From assembly GCA_002359895.1 (NCBI GenBank), contig DEOB01000011.1, positions 125,203 through 189,202 of the forward strand: a stretch of DNA of 64,000 bases, read 5' to 3'. Below the pieces are notes generated by a model. The model was not told the DNA's origin and made no database searches. It was given only the letters and a program-made list of their open reading frames with translations. Of the stretch, positions 42,927-52,163 are shown piece after piece. The position numbers and the translations under genes were made by a program. How positions within the stretch are numbered: position 1 is the first letter of the stretch; each line of letters opens with the position of its first letter. This stretch comes from Stenotrophomonas sp. UBA2629. Its GTDB lineage: Bacteria; Pseudomonadota; Gammaproteobacteria; Xanthomonadales; Xanthomonadaceae.

Positions 42927-44186
42927 ATGTCCTCTCCTGCCAATACCCCCTGCTCTGCCTGCCCGGCAGACACCACATCGCCTGTTGCCGTGACGGCGGC
43001 CGAGCGCAATGACCGCCAACGCTGGTTCAGCGTCATCGCACTTGCGTTGGCGGCCTTCGTGTTCAACACCAGCGAGTTCGTGCCGGTCGGGCTGTTGAGT
43101 GACATCGGCGGTGCGTTCGGCATGCCGATCGAGCATGTCGGGTTGATGTTGACCATCTATGCCTGGGTGGTGGCGCTGACCTCGCTGCCGTGCATGTTGC
43201 TCACCCGCAACTTCGACCGTCGAAAACTGTTGCTGGGCGTGTTTGCGCTGTTCATTGCCAGCCATGTGCTGTCCGGCGTGGCGTGGAGTTATCCGGTATT
43301 GATGGCCAGCCGCGTCGGTATTGCGCTGGCGCATGCGGTGTTCTGGTCCATCACCGCCTCGTTGGCGGTGCGCGTTGCCCCGGAGGGCAAGCGTGCGCAG
43401 GCGCTTGGCCTGTTGGCAACCGGCACCTCGGTGGCAATGGTGCTGGGCATTCCGTTGGGCCGCATCGTCGGCGAATGGCTGGGGTGGCGCGTCACCTTCA
43501 TGGCTATCGGCGGTGTCGCGCTGCTGGTGATGGTGGTGCTGGCGCGCCTGCTGCCCGCCCTGCCCAGCCAGAACAGCGGCTCGGCCAGCAGCCTGCCATT
43601 GCTGCTGCGGCGCCCGGCGTTGATGGCGCTGTATGTGTTGGTGGCCGTGGTGATCTCGGCGCAGTTCACCGGCTACAGCTACATCGAGCCGTTCGTGCAG
43701 AAGATTGGCGGGCTGGATGCGCATGTCACCACGCTGGTGCTGCTGTTGTTTGGCGGCATGGGCTTCGTCGGCAGCGTGCTGTTTTCGCGCTATGGCATGC
43801 GCTGGCCACGCGGCTTTCTGTTGACCGCCATCGGTACGTTGGCCGCCTGCCTGTTGCTGCTGCGCAGCGGCCTGGGCAATGTCTGGATGCTGTATGTGCT
43901 GGTGTCGGTGTGGGGCGTGGCGATGATCTCCTTCGCGCTGGCCATGCAGTCCAAGGTACTCAACCTGGCCTCCGATGCCACCGACGTGGCGATGGCCTTG
44001 TTCTCGGGCATCTTCAACATCGGCATTGGTGCCGGTGCGTTGATCGGCAGCCAGGTCAGCCTGCATCTGGGTATGCAGCACATTGGTCTGGTCGGCGGGC
44101 TGCTGGCCACCGCAGGTCTGCTGTGGTGCGCGTTTGCGCTGCTGCGCTGGAAGGACAGCTTCCGTCTGTCCGGCGGCGCGCACTGA
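42927..44186 (+). CDS. sotB: SotB-like MFS efflux transporter
   Basis: A 419-residue major facilitator of the DHA1 group with 12 predicted helices. The N-terminal FNTSEFVPVGLLSDIG block and FDRRKLLLGVFALFIASHVLSG between helices 2 and 3 match SotB (YdeA), which exports arabinose and IPTG in E. coli. VGLMLTIYAWVVALTSLPCML supports this subgroup. The N-terminus, up to RNDRQRW, is cysteine-containing and poorly conserved, so the true start may be a little downstream. The natural substrate here is unknown. Confidence 0.85.
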   Translation: MSSPANTPCSACPADTTSPVAVTAAERNDRQRWFSVIALALAAFVFNTSEFVPVGLLSDIGGAFGMPIEHVGLMLTIYAWVVALTSLPCMLLTRNFDRRKLLLGVFALFIASHVLSGVAWSYPVLMASRVGIALAHAVFWSITASLAVRVAPEGKRAQALGLLATGTSVAMVLGIPLGRIVGEWLGWRVTFMAIGGVALLVMVVLARLLPALPSQNSGSASSLPLLLRRPALMALYVLVAVVISAQFTGYSYIEPFVQKIGGLDAHVTTLVLLLFGGMGFVGSVLFSRYGMRWPRGFLLTAIGTLAACLLLLRSGLGNVWMLYVLVSVWGVAMISFALAMQSKVLNLASDATDVAMALFSGIFNIGIGAGALIGSQVSLHLGMQHIGLVGGLLATAGLLWCAFALLRWKDSFRLSGGAH

Positions 44187-44251
44187 GTTCGCGCCTGTTG
44201 CACGCCGCTGCCGCTATGCTTGCCGCAGTGACAGGGCAGCGGGGATGACCG

Positions 44252-44773
44252 ATGGATGCAACCAGCACACTGCGTGATGCAACAGCGGCCGATGCAGCTG
44301 CGTTGAGCGCGTTGGTCACGCCGCTGGCCCGGCATCTGTTGGATGCCGACACCGGCGCCAGCGCGCATGCCTTCCTTGCCACGCTCACCGCTGACAGCTT
44401 CGCGCAGCGCGTGGCGTCACCGCAGTTTGCGCACTATGTGGTCGAAGACGATGGTCGGCTGTGCGGCATGTTCGCAATGCGCGACGGCAGCCATATCCAT
44501 CATCTTTTCGTGAGCCGTACCACGCGCCATCAAGGCATCGCCCGGCACCTGTGGGAGCACGCGTTACGCATCCACGGGCGGCGCGAATACACGGTCAACT
44601 CATCGGAAGTGGCCGTACCGGTTTACGAGAAGTTTGGCTTCGTTGCCAAGGCCGCGCCGCAGACAGTCAAAGGCGTGCGCTTTGTGTTGATGGAACGGCC
44701 GCGTCTGCTGCGGCCGGTAATCCAGAAGCAATACCTCAACGCGCTGCTGCCCTCGCAGGACGGCAAGCCCTAA
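44252..44773 (+). CDS. GNAT family N-acetyltransferase
   Basis: A 173-residue acetyltransferase. The acetyl-CoA site is the segment HHLFVSRTTRHQGIARHLWEHAL (Q/RxxGxA/G motif as HQGIA), and the C-terminal part has VYEKFGFV. The substrate is unknown. Its stop codon overlaps the stop of the convergent ybiI gene by four bases. GGGGATGACC lies just before the start. Confidence 0.85.
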   Translation: MDATSTLRDATAADAAALSALVTPLARHLLDADTGASAHAFLATLTADSFAQRVASPQFAHYVVEDDGRLCGMFAMRDGSHIHHLFVSRTTRHQGIARHLWEHALRIHGRREYTVNSSEVAVPVYEKFGFVAKAAPQTVKGVRFVLMERPRLLRPVIQKQYLNALLPSQDGKP

Positions 44774-45036
44774 CGCAGTTGGCTGTCCTTGCTGCCTCGG
44801 CGGTTGTAACCGCTGGCGGCGGCTTCTTCGGCGTCATGCGCCTGCTGGCAGGCGATGCACAGGCGCACACCGGGCACCGCTTTGCGCCGCGCCTCGGGAA
44901 TGGGCGCATCACATTCTTCGCAATGCTCCAGGCCCGGCCCGCTGGGCATGCGGCTGCGGGCGCGCTTGATCGCGTCTTCGACCGTGGCGTCAATTTGATC
45001 CTGAACGGCGGTGTCGCCCGCCCATCCGGTGGCCAT
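44770..45036 (-). CDS. ybiI: DksA/TraR-type C4 zinc-finger protein YbiI
   Basis: An 88-residue protein, the same length as E. coli YbiI, with the same ends (MATGWAGD and GYNRRGSKDSQLR). The zinc finger is CEEC and CIAC, spaced 17 residues. The family is related to DksA but lacks its long coiled coil, and a role in binding RNA polymerase is unproven. It overlaps the GNAT gene at its 3' end. Confidence 0.93.
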   Translation of the reverse strand: MATGWAGDTAVQDQIDATVEDAIKRARSRMPSGPGLEHCEECDAPIPEARRKAVPGVRLCIACQQAHDAEEAAASGYNRRGSKDSQLR

Positions 45037-45113
45037 GGCTGGATGCTCCGTAGTAACCGGGGTCCAGCCTAGCGCAGTTGCCTGAGTGGCAGATCAACGC
45101 AGCCGCGCGCGCT

Positions 45114-45668
45114 TCACCACATCAGATCGTCAGGTACCTGGAACTGCGCGTAATAGGCGTCGTCCTCGGCGTTACCGGTAGAGATCGGCGCATCCTCACT
45201 CTGGCCGTGGTCGAGCACGATCAGCTCGGCCGCACGCGTGCGCACCTGCTCGGCGGCCACGCGCGGCAGCAGCTCAAAGCCTTCGCCGTGACGCACGATG
45301 ACCAGCGCACCGGCCGCCAGCTGCTTGCGCAGGGCCTCGGTGACCAGCAGGGTGCGGATCACCTCTCCATCGTTGAAGCGGTATTCCAGCTCGCCACCAC
45401 GCGGCAGTTTACGGTCGCTGATGATCTGCCGCGCCTGCGCGCGCAGTTCCTCGGCACGACGCTGGGCGTTGCGCTCGGCGGCCAGCTCGCGGTCTTTGTC
45501 CGCCTTTTCAGCGCGCGCGCGGTCGGCCTCGCGTTGGCTTTCGGTCGCCACTGCCGGGCCTTTGCCGTGGCGGGCCTTGACCTGCTCGCGCGCGACCTGG
45601 GACACCTGGGATTTCTTGACCAGCCCAGCCTTGAGCAGTTGTTCCTGCAGCGGATTTGCCTTTGCCAT
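45114..45668 (-). CDS. DUF2058 family nucleoprotein-like protein (YaiL-like)
   Basis: A 184-residue protein with the DUF2058 start (ANPLQEQLLKAGLVKKSQVSQVAREQ), a highly charged helical middle (about residues 35-85) and a C-terminal beta domain ending in AEDDAYYAQFQVPDDLMW. E. coli YaiL belongs to this family. Function is not established, though the basic helix suggests nucleic acid contact. It is divergent from the YgjP-like gene. Confidence 0.88.
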   Translation of the reverse strand: MAKANPLQEQLLKAGLVKKSQVSQVAREQVKARHGKGPAVATESQREADRARAEKADKDRELAAERNAQRRAEELRAQARQIISDRKLPRGGELEYRFNDGEVIRTLLVTEALRKQLAAGALVIVRHGEGFELLPRVAAEQVRTRAAELIVLDHGQSEDAPISTGNAEDDAYYAQFQVPDDLMW

Positions 45669-45747
45669 CGTCGTATTCGTGTTCAGTTGCCGATGGCTGC
45701 CATGATAGCGGCCCGTTCACCGCCCCGCCCATGAATCCGCCTCCACG

Positions 45748-46245
45748 ATGCTGACCCTGAAGTACCTGAATGGCTATCCCGAGCCCTTGCAGCAACGCGC
45801 CCGCGAGCTGCTGGCCGAAAACAAGCTTGGCGAAGCCGTGCGCCGGCGTTATGCCGAACCCCATGCCGTGCGCAACGACCGCCAGCTCTACGACTACGTG
45901 CAGGCGCTGAAAGACCGCCATCTGCGCCAGTCATCACCGCTGGGCAAGGTGCTGTATGACGGCAAGCTGCAGGTGGTCAAACATGCGCTGGGCACGCATA
46001 CCGCCATCTCCCGCAACCACGGTGGCAAGCTCAAGGCCAGCCGCGAAATCCGCATTGCCAGCGTGTTCCGCGAGGCCCCGGCGGAGTTTCTGCGGATGAT
46101 CGTGGTGCACGAGCTGGCGCATATCAAAGAGTCCGACCACAACAAGGCCTTCTACCAGCTGTGCCTGCACATGGAGCCGGACTATCACCAGTTGGAGTTC
46201 GACATGCGCCTGTATCTGACCGCTTTGGAGCACGAACCACGCTGA
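45748..46245 (+). CDS. YgjP-like (M48/DUF45) zinc metallopeptidase
   Basis: A 165-residue protein with HELAH (VVHELAHIKESDHNKAFYQ) as zinc motif and a further H in the HNKAF segment, as in the YgjP/WLM group of metallopeptidases. The region before it (TAISRNHGGKLKASREIRIASVFREAP) is also family-like. Substrate is unknown. It may form an operon with the pseudouridine synthase 64 bases downstream. Confidence 0.85.
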   Translation: MLTLKYLNGYPEPLQQRARELLAENKLGEAVRRRYAEPHAVRNDRQLYDYVQALKDRHLRQSSPLGKVLYDGKLQVVKHALGTHTAISRNHGGKLKASREIRIASVFREAPAEFLRMIVVHELAHIKESDHNKAFYQLCLHMEPDYHQLEFDMRLYLTALEHEPR

Positions 46246-46309
46246 CCCCGCGTTCGCGACCGTGCCGCATCGGCGCTACACTCGCCGCCCGCCGTAGAAC
46301 ACCGTAGCC

Positions 46310-47020
46310 ATGACCTCGCCCATCCGTCTCGACAAACGCCTGTGCGCGCAGCTTGAATGCTCGCGCACCCAAGCCCAGCAATACATCGAGGGCGGCTGGG
46401 TCAGCGTGGATGGCGTGGTGGTGGACACCCCGCAGACCATGGTCACCGACGAAGTGGTGACGCTGGCTGACAACGCCAACACCGATGGCGCCGAGCCGGC
46501 CACCTTCCTGTTGAACAAGCCTGCGGGCGTCGGCCCCGGCCAGATGCTGGCGCTGATCGAAGAAAGCAGCCATTTCACCGACTATGCCGCCAACCAGCGG
46601 CTGCTGCGCCGTCATTTCCAGCGTCTGGAAGTACCGATGCCGCTGGACGATGCCGCCAACGGGCTGGTGGTGCTGACCCAGGATTGGCGCGTGCGCCGGC
46701 ATCTGCTGGAAACCGGCCCCACCCTGGAACAGGAGTTCATGGTGGATGTGGAAGGCGAACCCAGCCCGTGGGCGATGTCGCGCCTCACCCAGGGCCTGCG
46801 TTTTGAAGGCCGCATGTTGCCGTCTTGCAAGGTGAGCTGGCAGAGCGAGCAGCGCCTGCGTTTTGCCATCAAGGATGTGCGCCCGGGCCAATTGCAGTTC
46901 ATGTGCAACGAAGTGGGTCTGCAGGCCATGCATATCCGCCGCCTGCGCATCGGCCGCATCGGCCTGAGCAAAATGCCCGAAGGCCAGTGGCGCTTCTTGA
47001 TGCCGAGCCAGCGCTTCTGA
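46310..47020 (+). CDS. RsuA/RluF-family RNA pseudouridine synthase
   Basis: A 236-residue protein with an N-terminal S4 RNA-binding domain (IRLDKRLCAQLECSRTQAQQYIEGGWVSVDG) and a pseudouridine synthase catalytic domain. In this family the core is G-R-L-D, but here it is M-P-L-D-D-A-A-N-G-L: the catalytic Asp is kept while the Gly-Arg before it is replaced by Met-Pro. QLQFMCNEVGLQAMHIRRLRIG fits the RluF branch. It probably modifies 23S rRNA or tRNA. Activity is uncertain because of the changed motif. Confidence 0.85.
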   Translation: MTSPIRLDKRLCAQLECSRTQAQQYIEGGWVSVDGVVVDTPQTMVTDEVVTLADNANTDGAEPATFLLNKPAGVGPGQMLALIEESSHFTDYAANQRLLRRHFQRLEVPMPLDDAANGLVVLTQDWRVRRHLLETGPTLEQEFMVDVEGEPSPWAMSRLTQGLRFEGRMLPSCKVSWQSEQRLRFAIKDVRPGQLQFMCNEVGLQAMHIRRLRIGRIGLSKMPEGQWRFLMPSQRF

Positions 47021-47057
47021 GCCTGGCCGGAAGGCGCCGCGCTGGGAACAGGACGCG

Positions 47058-47360
47058 CTAGAACAGGCGGATCAACGCCGCAGCGACCGCACCCAGCACC
47101 ACCACCAGTAGAAATGGCGCCCGTAGCGCCAACGCCACTGCCGCCACCAGCAGCGCGCCGATGCGCGCGTCAAACGCCAGCCCCTGCCCGGCCGACAGAG
47201 CATTCATGGTGGTCAGCGATGCCAGCAGACCGATGGTCAACGTACCCGCCACTCGGCTCATGCGTGGCGACTCCATCCAGCGCACCGGCACCAGATAGCC
47301 GGCGAACTTGAGTGCCCACGCCGCAACGCAGGCCAGTACGATCCAACCCCACAGCGTCAT
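47058..47360 (-). CDS. azlD: Branched-chain amino acid exporter small subunit AzlD
   Basis: A 100-residue protein with four hydrophobic helices (ALKFAGYLVPVRWME, and MSRVAGTLTIGLLASLTTM), typical of AzlD. It partners AzlC in exporting branched-chain amino acids or related compounds. Its ATG overlaps the azlC stop (ATGA), so they form one operon. Confidence 0.9.
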   Translation of the reverse strand: MTLWGWIVLACVAAWALKFAGYLVPVRWMESPRMSRVAGTLTIGLLASLTTMNALSAGQGLAFDARIGALLVAAVALALRAPFLLVVVLGAVAAALIRLF

Positions 47361-48079
47361 CGCGGACTCTCCGCGCTGTGCGGAGGCGCCACATCCGGCT
47401 CCAGCCCTTCATCGGCCGGGCCGCGACCAAACCAGCCCCACACCGCAGCAACCGCCGCAGCCAGCAGAATCGGCACGCCCGCCGGCACCCACGGCAGGGC
47501 CAACATGGTCACCAGCGCACACACGATGGCGATGGCCACCGGCTCGCGCGAACGCAGGCGCGGCCACAGCAACGCCAAAAACGCCGCCACCGCCGCACCA
47601 TCCAAGCCCCAGCGCCGCGGGTCGCCCAGGGCATCGCCCAGTAACGCGCCGACCAGGGTGAACAGATTCCACAGCAGATACACGCCCACGCCTGCCACCC
47701 AGAAGCCGCGCCGCTGTTCGTCCAGGTCCGGCTGGCTGGCAGCGGTGGCTGCGGACTCATCAATCGTCACCTGCGCCGCCAGCGGCCGCACCCAACCGCG
47801 CGGCCGCAGCATGCGGTTGATCTGCGCGCCGTACACCGCGTTACGGATACCCAGCAACGTGGCGGCACCAAAGGCGGCGCTGCCCGCACCGCCGGCAGCG
47901 ATCACGCCTATGAAAGCGAACTGCGAGCCGCCGGTGAACATCAACAGACTCAGCGCGGCCGTCTGCGCCACGCTGAAGCCCGAGGCCACCGCCAGCGCGC
48001 CGAAGGAAATGCCGTACAGGCCGGTCGCCAGCGCTATCGACAACCCAATCCTTACCGCTGGTGTAAGCCGCTGGCGCAT
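47357..48079 (-). CDS. azlC: Branched-chain amino acid exporter large subunit AzlC
   Basis: A 240-residue membrane protein with the AzlC pattern (GLYGISFGALAVASGFSVAQTAALSLLMFTGGSQFAFIGVIAAGG, AATLLGIRNAVYG, VTIDESAA). It has about seven helices. It forms the exporter with AzlD. The 3' end of sstT lies five bases upstream of azlC on the same strand, so sstT, azlC and azlD may be one transcript. Confidence 0.9.
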   Translation of the reverse strand: MRQRLTPAVRIGLSIALATGLYGISFGALAVASGFSVAQTAALSLLMFTGGSQFAFIGVIAAGGAGSAAFGAATLLGIRNAVYGAQINRMLRPRGWVRPLAAQVTIDESAATAASQPDLDEQRRGFWVAGVGVYLLWNLFTLVGALLGDALGDPRRWGLDGAAVAAFLALLWPRLRSREPVAIAIVCALVTMLALPWVPAGVPILLAAAVAAVWGWFGRGPADEGLEPDVAPPHSAESPR

Positions 48080-48084
48080 CCCGC

Positions 48085-49293
48085 TCAGCCGCGCCCACGT
48101 GCCTGCTCGGCCGTAGCGACAAACACCACGTCGGTGGACGAATTGAGCGCGGTCTCGGCCGAGTCCTGCACCACACCGACCACGAAGCCCACGCCCACCA
48201 CCTGCATGGCCACATCATTGGAAATGCCGAACAGGCTGCACGCCAACGGAATCAGCAGCAGCGAACCACCCGGTACGCCGGAGGCACCGCAGGCACCCAC
48301 CGCCGCCAGCACGCTCAGCAACAACGCTGTAGGCAGGTCCACCGCAATGCCCAGCGTATTGACCGCCGCCAGCGTCAACACCGAAATGGTGATGGCCGCG
48401 CCGGCCATGTTGATGGTCGCCCCCAGCGGGATGGCGACCGAATAGGTTTCTTTCTGCAGGCCCAGCTTGCGGCACAGCTCCATGTTGACCGGGATGTTGG
48501 CTGCGGAAGAGCGGGTGAAAAACGCGGTGATGCCGCTTTCGCGCAGACAACGCAACACCAGCGGATACGGGTTTCGGCGGGTCACAACCGCCACGATCAA
48601 CGGGTTGCCGACAAAGGCCATGAACAGCATCGCGCCCACCAGCACAGCCAGCACATGCAGGTAATCCTTCAGCGCCCCCAGCCCGGACTCAGCCAGTAGC
48701 GAGGCGACAATGCCGAACACGCCCAGCGGCGCCAGCTTGATCACCGCGCGCACCAGCCAGGTCACGGCATCGGACAGATCGCTCACCACCGCACGGGTGC
48801 CGGCGCTGGCATGACGTAGCGCCAGACCCAGGCCAACGGCCCACGCCAGCAGGCCGATGTAGTTGGCCTCCATCAGCGCATGCACCGGATTGTCGACAAT
48901 CTGCATCAGCAGCGTGTGGAGCACCTCGCCAATGCCACCAGGCGCGGTCATGCCGGCCCCGGTAACGGTTTTGAGCGTCAGCACACTGGGGAACAGGAAA
49001 CTGGCTCCCACACCCACCACCGCAGCGGCCAGGGTACCGATCACATACAGGGCCAGAATGAAGCGGATGTGGGTCTTTTCCCCATGCTTGTGGTTGGCGA
49101 TGGAGGCGGTGACCAGCACCAGCACCAGCACCGGCGCCACGGCCTTCAGGGCCGAGATGAACACCGTCCCGAGCAGACCTGCCGCCGCAGCTCCCCTGGG
49201 CCAGACCACTGCCAGCACGATGCCCGCCACCAGGCCAATGACGATCTGCACCACTAGGCTGGGTGCGCGGAAGGAAGTCGAACGGTCAGTCAT
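48085..49293 (-). CDS. sstT: Serine/threonine:Na+ symporter SstT
   Basis: A 402-residue carrier of the dicarboxylate/amino acid:cation symporter family. The C-terminal half has the re-entrant SSAANIPVNMELC serine-rich motif and the conserved segments TINMAGAAITISVLTLAAVNTLG and SGVPGGSLLLIPLACSLFG. E. coli SstT is 414 residues. It imports serine and threonine with Na+. The ATG at 49293 is chosen, and the longer frame upstream is rejected as it lacks hydrophobic character. Confidence 0.93.
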   Translation of the reverse strand: MTDRSTSFRAPSLVVQIVIGLVAGIVLAVVWPRGAAAAGLLGTVFISALKAVAPVLVLVLVTASIANHKHGEKTHIRFILALYVIGTLAAAVVGVGASFLFPSVLTLKTVTGAGMTAPGGIGEVLHTLLMQIVDNPVHALMEANYIGLLAWAVGLGLALRHASAGTRAVVSDLSDAVTWLVRAVIKLAPLGVFGIVASLLAESGLGALKDYLHVLAVLVGAMLFMAFVGNPLIVAVVTRRNPYPLVLRCLRESGITAFFTRSSAANIPVNMELCRKLGLQKETYSVAIPLGATINMAGAAITISVLTLAAVNTLGIAVDLPTALLLSVLAAVGACGASGVPGGSLLLIPLACSLFGISNDVAMQVVGVGFVVGVVQDSAETALNSSTDVVFVATAEQARGRG

Positions 49294-49417
49294 CGGCAGA
49301 ACCCAAGGAACGCAAACCCCGATTCTCTCCCAGCCGCGCCCCCGCTGACACCTCCGGAACGTCACGGTTGCACGCCTCAACCCAACCCACACCCCCGAAC
49401 ACCGCTACGATGCGCCC

Positions 49418-50992
49418 ATGGAAAAGCCCCGTTCCCGCAGCCAACGGCTGCTGCGCCTGCTCGGCTACGTCGCCGCCGCCCTGTTGTTGCTGGTCATCAG
49501 CGGCCTGCTGCTGGGCGACCACCTGACGCCCAAGGCGCTGGGCACGCCCTCGCGCACCCTGCCGCTGCAACCCAATCAGACCCTCATCGACCGCGCACTG
49601 GCGCCGATGTTGGCCCAGCACCCCGGTAAGAGCGGCGCGGTGTATCTGTCCGAAGGGCTGGAGGCCTACGCGGCGCGTTCCATCATCACCCGGCAGGCCG
49701 GGCGCAGCCTGGACCTGCAGTACTACATGTGGCACGACGACATGGTCGGCCACCTGCTCGCCAGCGATGTCTACCAGGCGGCCGAACGCGGGGTACGCGT
49801 GCGCCTGCTGCTGGACGACATGAACGCCGCCGGGATGGATGCACAGATGATGGCGCTGGACACCCATCCCAACATCGAAATCCGCCTGTACAACCCCTTC
49901 CGCAACCGCGAAGGCCTGTGGCGCCTGCTGGAGATGGTGCAACGCGCTTTCAGCATCAACTACCGCATGCACAACAAGGCGTGGATCGCCGACGGCCGGG
50001 TTGCCATCGTCGGTGGCCGCAACATCGGCGAGGAGTATTTCGACGCGCGCCCGGACGTGAACTTCCGCGACCTGGATCTGCTGCTGGCCGGCCCGGTCGC
50101 CGCCCAAGCCAGCAGCGTGTTCGATACGTTCTGGAACAGCCCCCAAGTGGTGCCCATCAGCGCACTGCAGTACAACACGCGCCAGCAGATGCACAACTTC
50201 ATCGACCAGGCCCAGGTCGAGGCGCTTGAGCAGGACGCTGCCCCCTATCTGCAACGGGTACGTGCGCGTCTGAATGATGCTTACCTCAGCAGCAACCTGG
50301 CCCTGCATTGGACCTCAAAGGTGCAGATCCGCTCGGACCCGCCAAACAAGCGCCGCGACAGCGATCCCAGCGACTGGCTGGTGACCGCGCTGGCCCAGGA
50401 ACTTGGCAGTGCACGGCACAAATCGCTACTCATCTCGCCCTACTTTGTGCCTGGCGCTGCCGGCACCAAGGCGTTGATCGGGCAAGTGAAGAACGGCGTG
50501 CAGGTGGGCATCATCACCAACTCGCTGGCCGCAAATGATGTGGCCGCCGTGCACAGCGGCTACATGCATTACCGCCGGCCGTTGCTGGCCGGGGGCGTGC
50601 AACTGTACGAACTGAAATCGCGCGGCAATACCGGGCGCGCATCCACCTTTGGCAGCAGCGGTGCCAGCCTGCACACCAAAGCCTTCGTGGTGGATGACCG
50701 CCGGGGTTTTGTCGGTTCGTTCAACCTGGACCCGCGCTCGGCCTACCTCAACACCGAGATGGGCGTGCTGTTTGACGATGCGGTGCTGGCCGCGCGCCTG
50801 CGCACCGAATACCTGCGCCTGTCCGACGCCGAACAGAGCTATTGGGTTTACCTGAGCAAGGATTCCGACCTGCGTTGGCTGGACCGCAGCGCCACACCGC
50901 CGGTCAGTTACCGCGCCGAGCCGGATACCACCTTGCTGCAGCGTTCCACCACACGGGTGATCAGCTGGTTGCCGCTGGAGTCGCAGCTGTAA
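49418..50992 (+). CDS. Phospholipase D family protein, cardiolipin synthase-like (ClsC type)
   Basis: A 524-residue protein with one N-terminal transmembrane helix (about 13-33) and two HKD motifs. The first is HNKAWIADGRVAIVGGRNIGEEYF and the second is LHTKAFVVDDRRGFVGSFNLDPRS. The spacing and flanks fit ClsC, which makes cardiolipin from phosphatidylglycerol and phosphatidylethanolamine. A transphosphatidylation role is therefore likely, but other PLD activities are possible. A TACGAT element ends seven bases before the ATG, suggesting a near-leaderless transcript. Confidence 0.85.
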   Translation: MEKPRSRSQRLLRLLGYVAAALLLLVISGLLLGDHLTPKALGTPSRTLPLQPNQTLIDRALAPMLAQHPGKSGAVYLSEGLEAYAARSIITRQAGRSLDLQYYMWHDDMVGHLLASDVYQAAERGVRVRLLLDDMNAAGMDAQMMALDTHPNIEIRLYNPFRNREGLWRLLEMVQRAFSINYRMHNKAWIADGRVAIVGGRNIGEEYFDARPDVNFRDLDLLLAGPVAAQASSVFDTFWNSPQVVPISALQYNTRQQMHNFIDQAQVEALEQDAAPYLQRVRARLNDAYLSSNLALHWTSKVQIRSDPPNKRRDSDPSDWLVTALAQELGSARHKSLLISPYFVPGAAGTKALIGQVKNGVQVGIITNSLAANDVAAVHSGYMHYRRPLLAGGVQLYELKSRGNTGRASTFGSSGASLHTKAFVVDDRRGFVGSFNLDPRSAYLNTEMGVLFDDAVLAARLRTEYLRLSDAEQSYWVYLSKDSDLRWLDRSATPPVSYRAEPDTTLLQRSTTRVISWLPLESQL

Positions 50993-51007
50993 CGGCGTGA
51001 TCGCCGA

Positions 51008-52057
51008 TCAGTCGGCGTCCGGCGCCTGCGGGTTCACCCGCCGCCACAACCACGCCGCCACGTGCGGTGGCAGTTGCGTGGACAACACCGCCAGTCCCTG
51101 CTCTTCCGGCATGCGACCGCCTGCATGCAGCATAGCGGCACTGGCCGCCAGACGACCCACCTGCAGTGAGCGCGCCAGACCGGCAGGCGCCGATGCGTCA
51201 ACATCGCGCAGCGCCTGCACAACCGGCGGCGCCAGCTTCCAGTGGTCGGCGATGCGCAGCGCCGTAGGCACCGTGCAGCGCTCCAACACCTCCAGCAAGG
51301 TGCCCGGCTCGCGTGGGCGCAGCGGTGGCCGCGCCAGCACATCGGCCGTGGCCTGCATCACCATCGCCGCACTCAGGCCCAACAACAGGCCGGCCAGCTG
51401 GGCCGCGAAGCCATCTTCGTTCTCCATGCTACGCGCGTGGTCGGCCGCAGCCAGCGACAGCACCAGCGTGTAATCCCATAGTTGCCGCGCGAATGCCGCA
51501 TCTTCGCCACTGGCAGCCTGCATCACTGGCTGCACCAGGGCGGCCGAGATGATCTGGCGGATGCCGTCGTTGCCGATCAGGGTCACCGCGCGTTCGATGC
51601 TCTGTACATCCTGCCGCTGCAACCGGTACAGCGGGCTGTTGGCAATGCGCAGCAGGGTCGCAGCCAGCACCGCGTCACTGCCGATGATGCGGGCGATGGA
51701 ACGCGATGACGCCGCCGTGTCGTTGACGCTCTGGATCAGCTGCGGCAGCAGATTGGGCCGGCGCGGTGTGTAGCGCGAGGAGAGATCCGCACGCCGCAGG
51801 GTAGCGTCCACGTCATCCACCACGGCCCGCTGCACGCGTAGCGGTGCGTCGTCGGCTACCGCAAGCGCATGCAGCAGAAAGCGGCGATGCAGGTCACCCA
51901 CCGCTACCGGTGCAATGACAACAGCGGCCTCTGCCTCAACCGGCGCGGCATCGCGTGACCGCATGCCCGGAGCAGGCGTCGCCTCGCGGCCGCGCAGCCA
52001 AAGCCAAGCGATGCCGCCAGCGATGACTGCCGCCGCGATTGCTGAAAGGATCACCAT
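51008..52057 (-). CDS. Membrane-anchored HDOD domain protein
   Basis: A 349-residue protein with one N-terminal transmembrane helix (ILSAIAAAVIAGGIAWLWL) and a C-terminal HDOD domain (about 105-290: RRPNLLPQLIQSVNDTAASSRSIARIIGSDAVLAATLLRIANSPLY). The family resembles HD phosphohydrolases without a full metal site and is often found near c-di-GMP genes as a signalling scaffold. The start is uncertain: ATG 52057 is used, but an in-frame GTG at 52096 exists. No binding partner can be read from the sequence. Confidence 0.82.
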   Translation of the reverse strand: MVILSAIAAAVIAGGIAWLWLRGREATPAPGMRSRDAAPVEAEAAVVIAPVAVGDLHRRFLLHALAVADDAPLRVQRAVVDDVDATLRRADLSSRYTPRRPNLLPQLIQSVNDTAASSRSIARIIGSDAVLAATLLRIANSPLYRLQRQDVQSIERAVTLIGNDGIRQIISAALVQPVMQAASGEDAAFARQLWDYTLVLSLAAADHARSMENEDGFAAQLAGLLLGLSAAMVMQATADVLARPPLRPREPGTLLEVLERCTVPTALRIADHWKLAPPVVQALRDVDASAPAGLARSLQVGRLAASAAMLHAGGRMPEEQGLAVLSTQLPPHVAAWLWRRVNPQAPDAD

Positions 52058-52163
52058 GCAGAATTTGAGAAAGGCCCAAGCACGTCGATGCAACACATAT
52101 CGGCAGCCACGGTTGCTTCTTCAGCCACGTTGCTTGGTAACGCCGGTAGGAATCTGCAGCGCA

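Noticed and set aside
42921..44183. A 420-codon minus-strand open frame opposite sotB
   Set aside because: Antisense shadow, rich in Gln, His and Arg, as is typical for the reverse of a membrane-protein gene.
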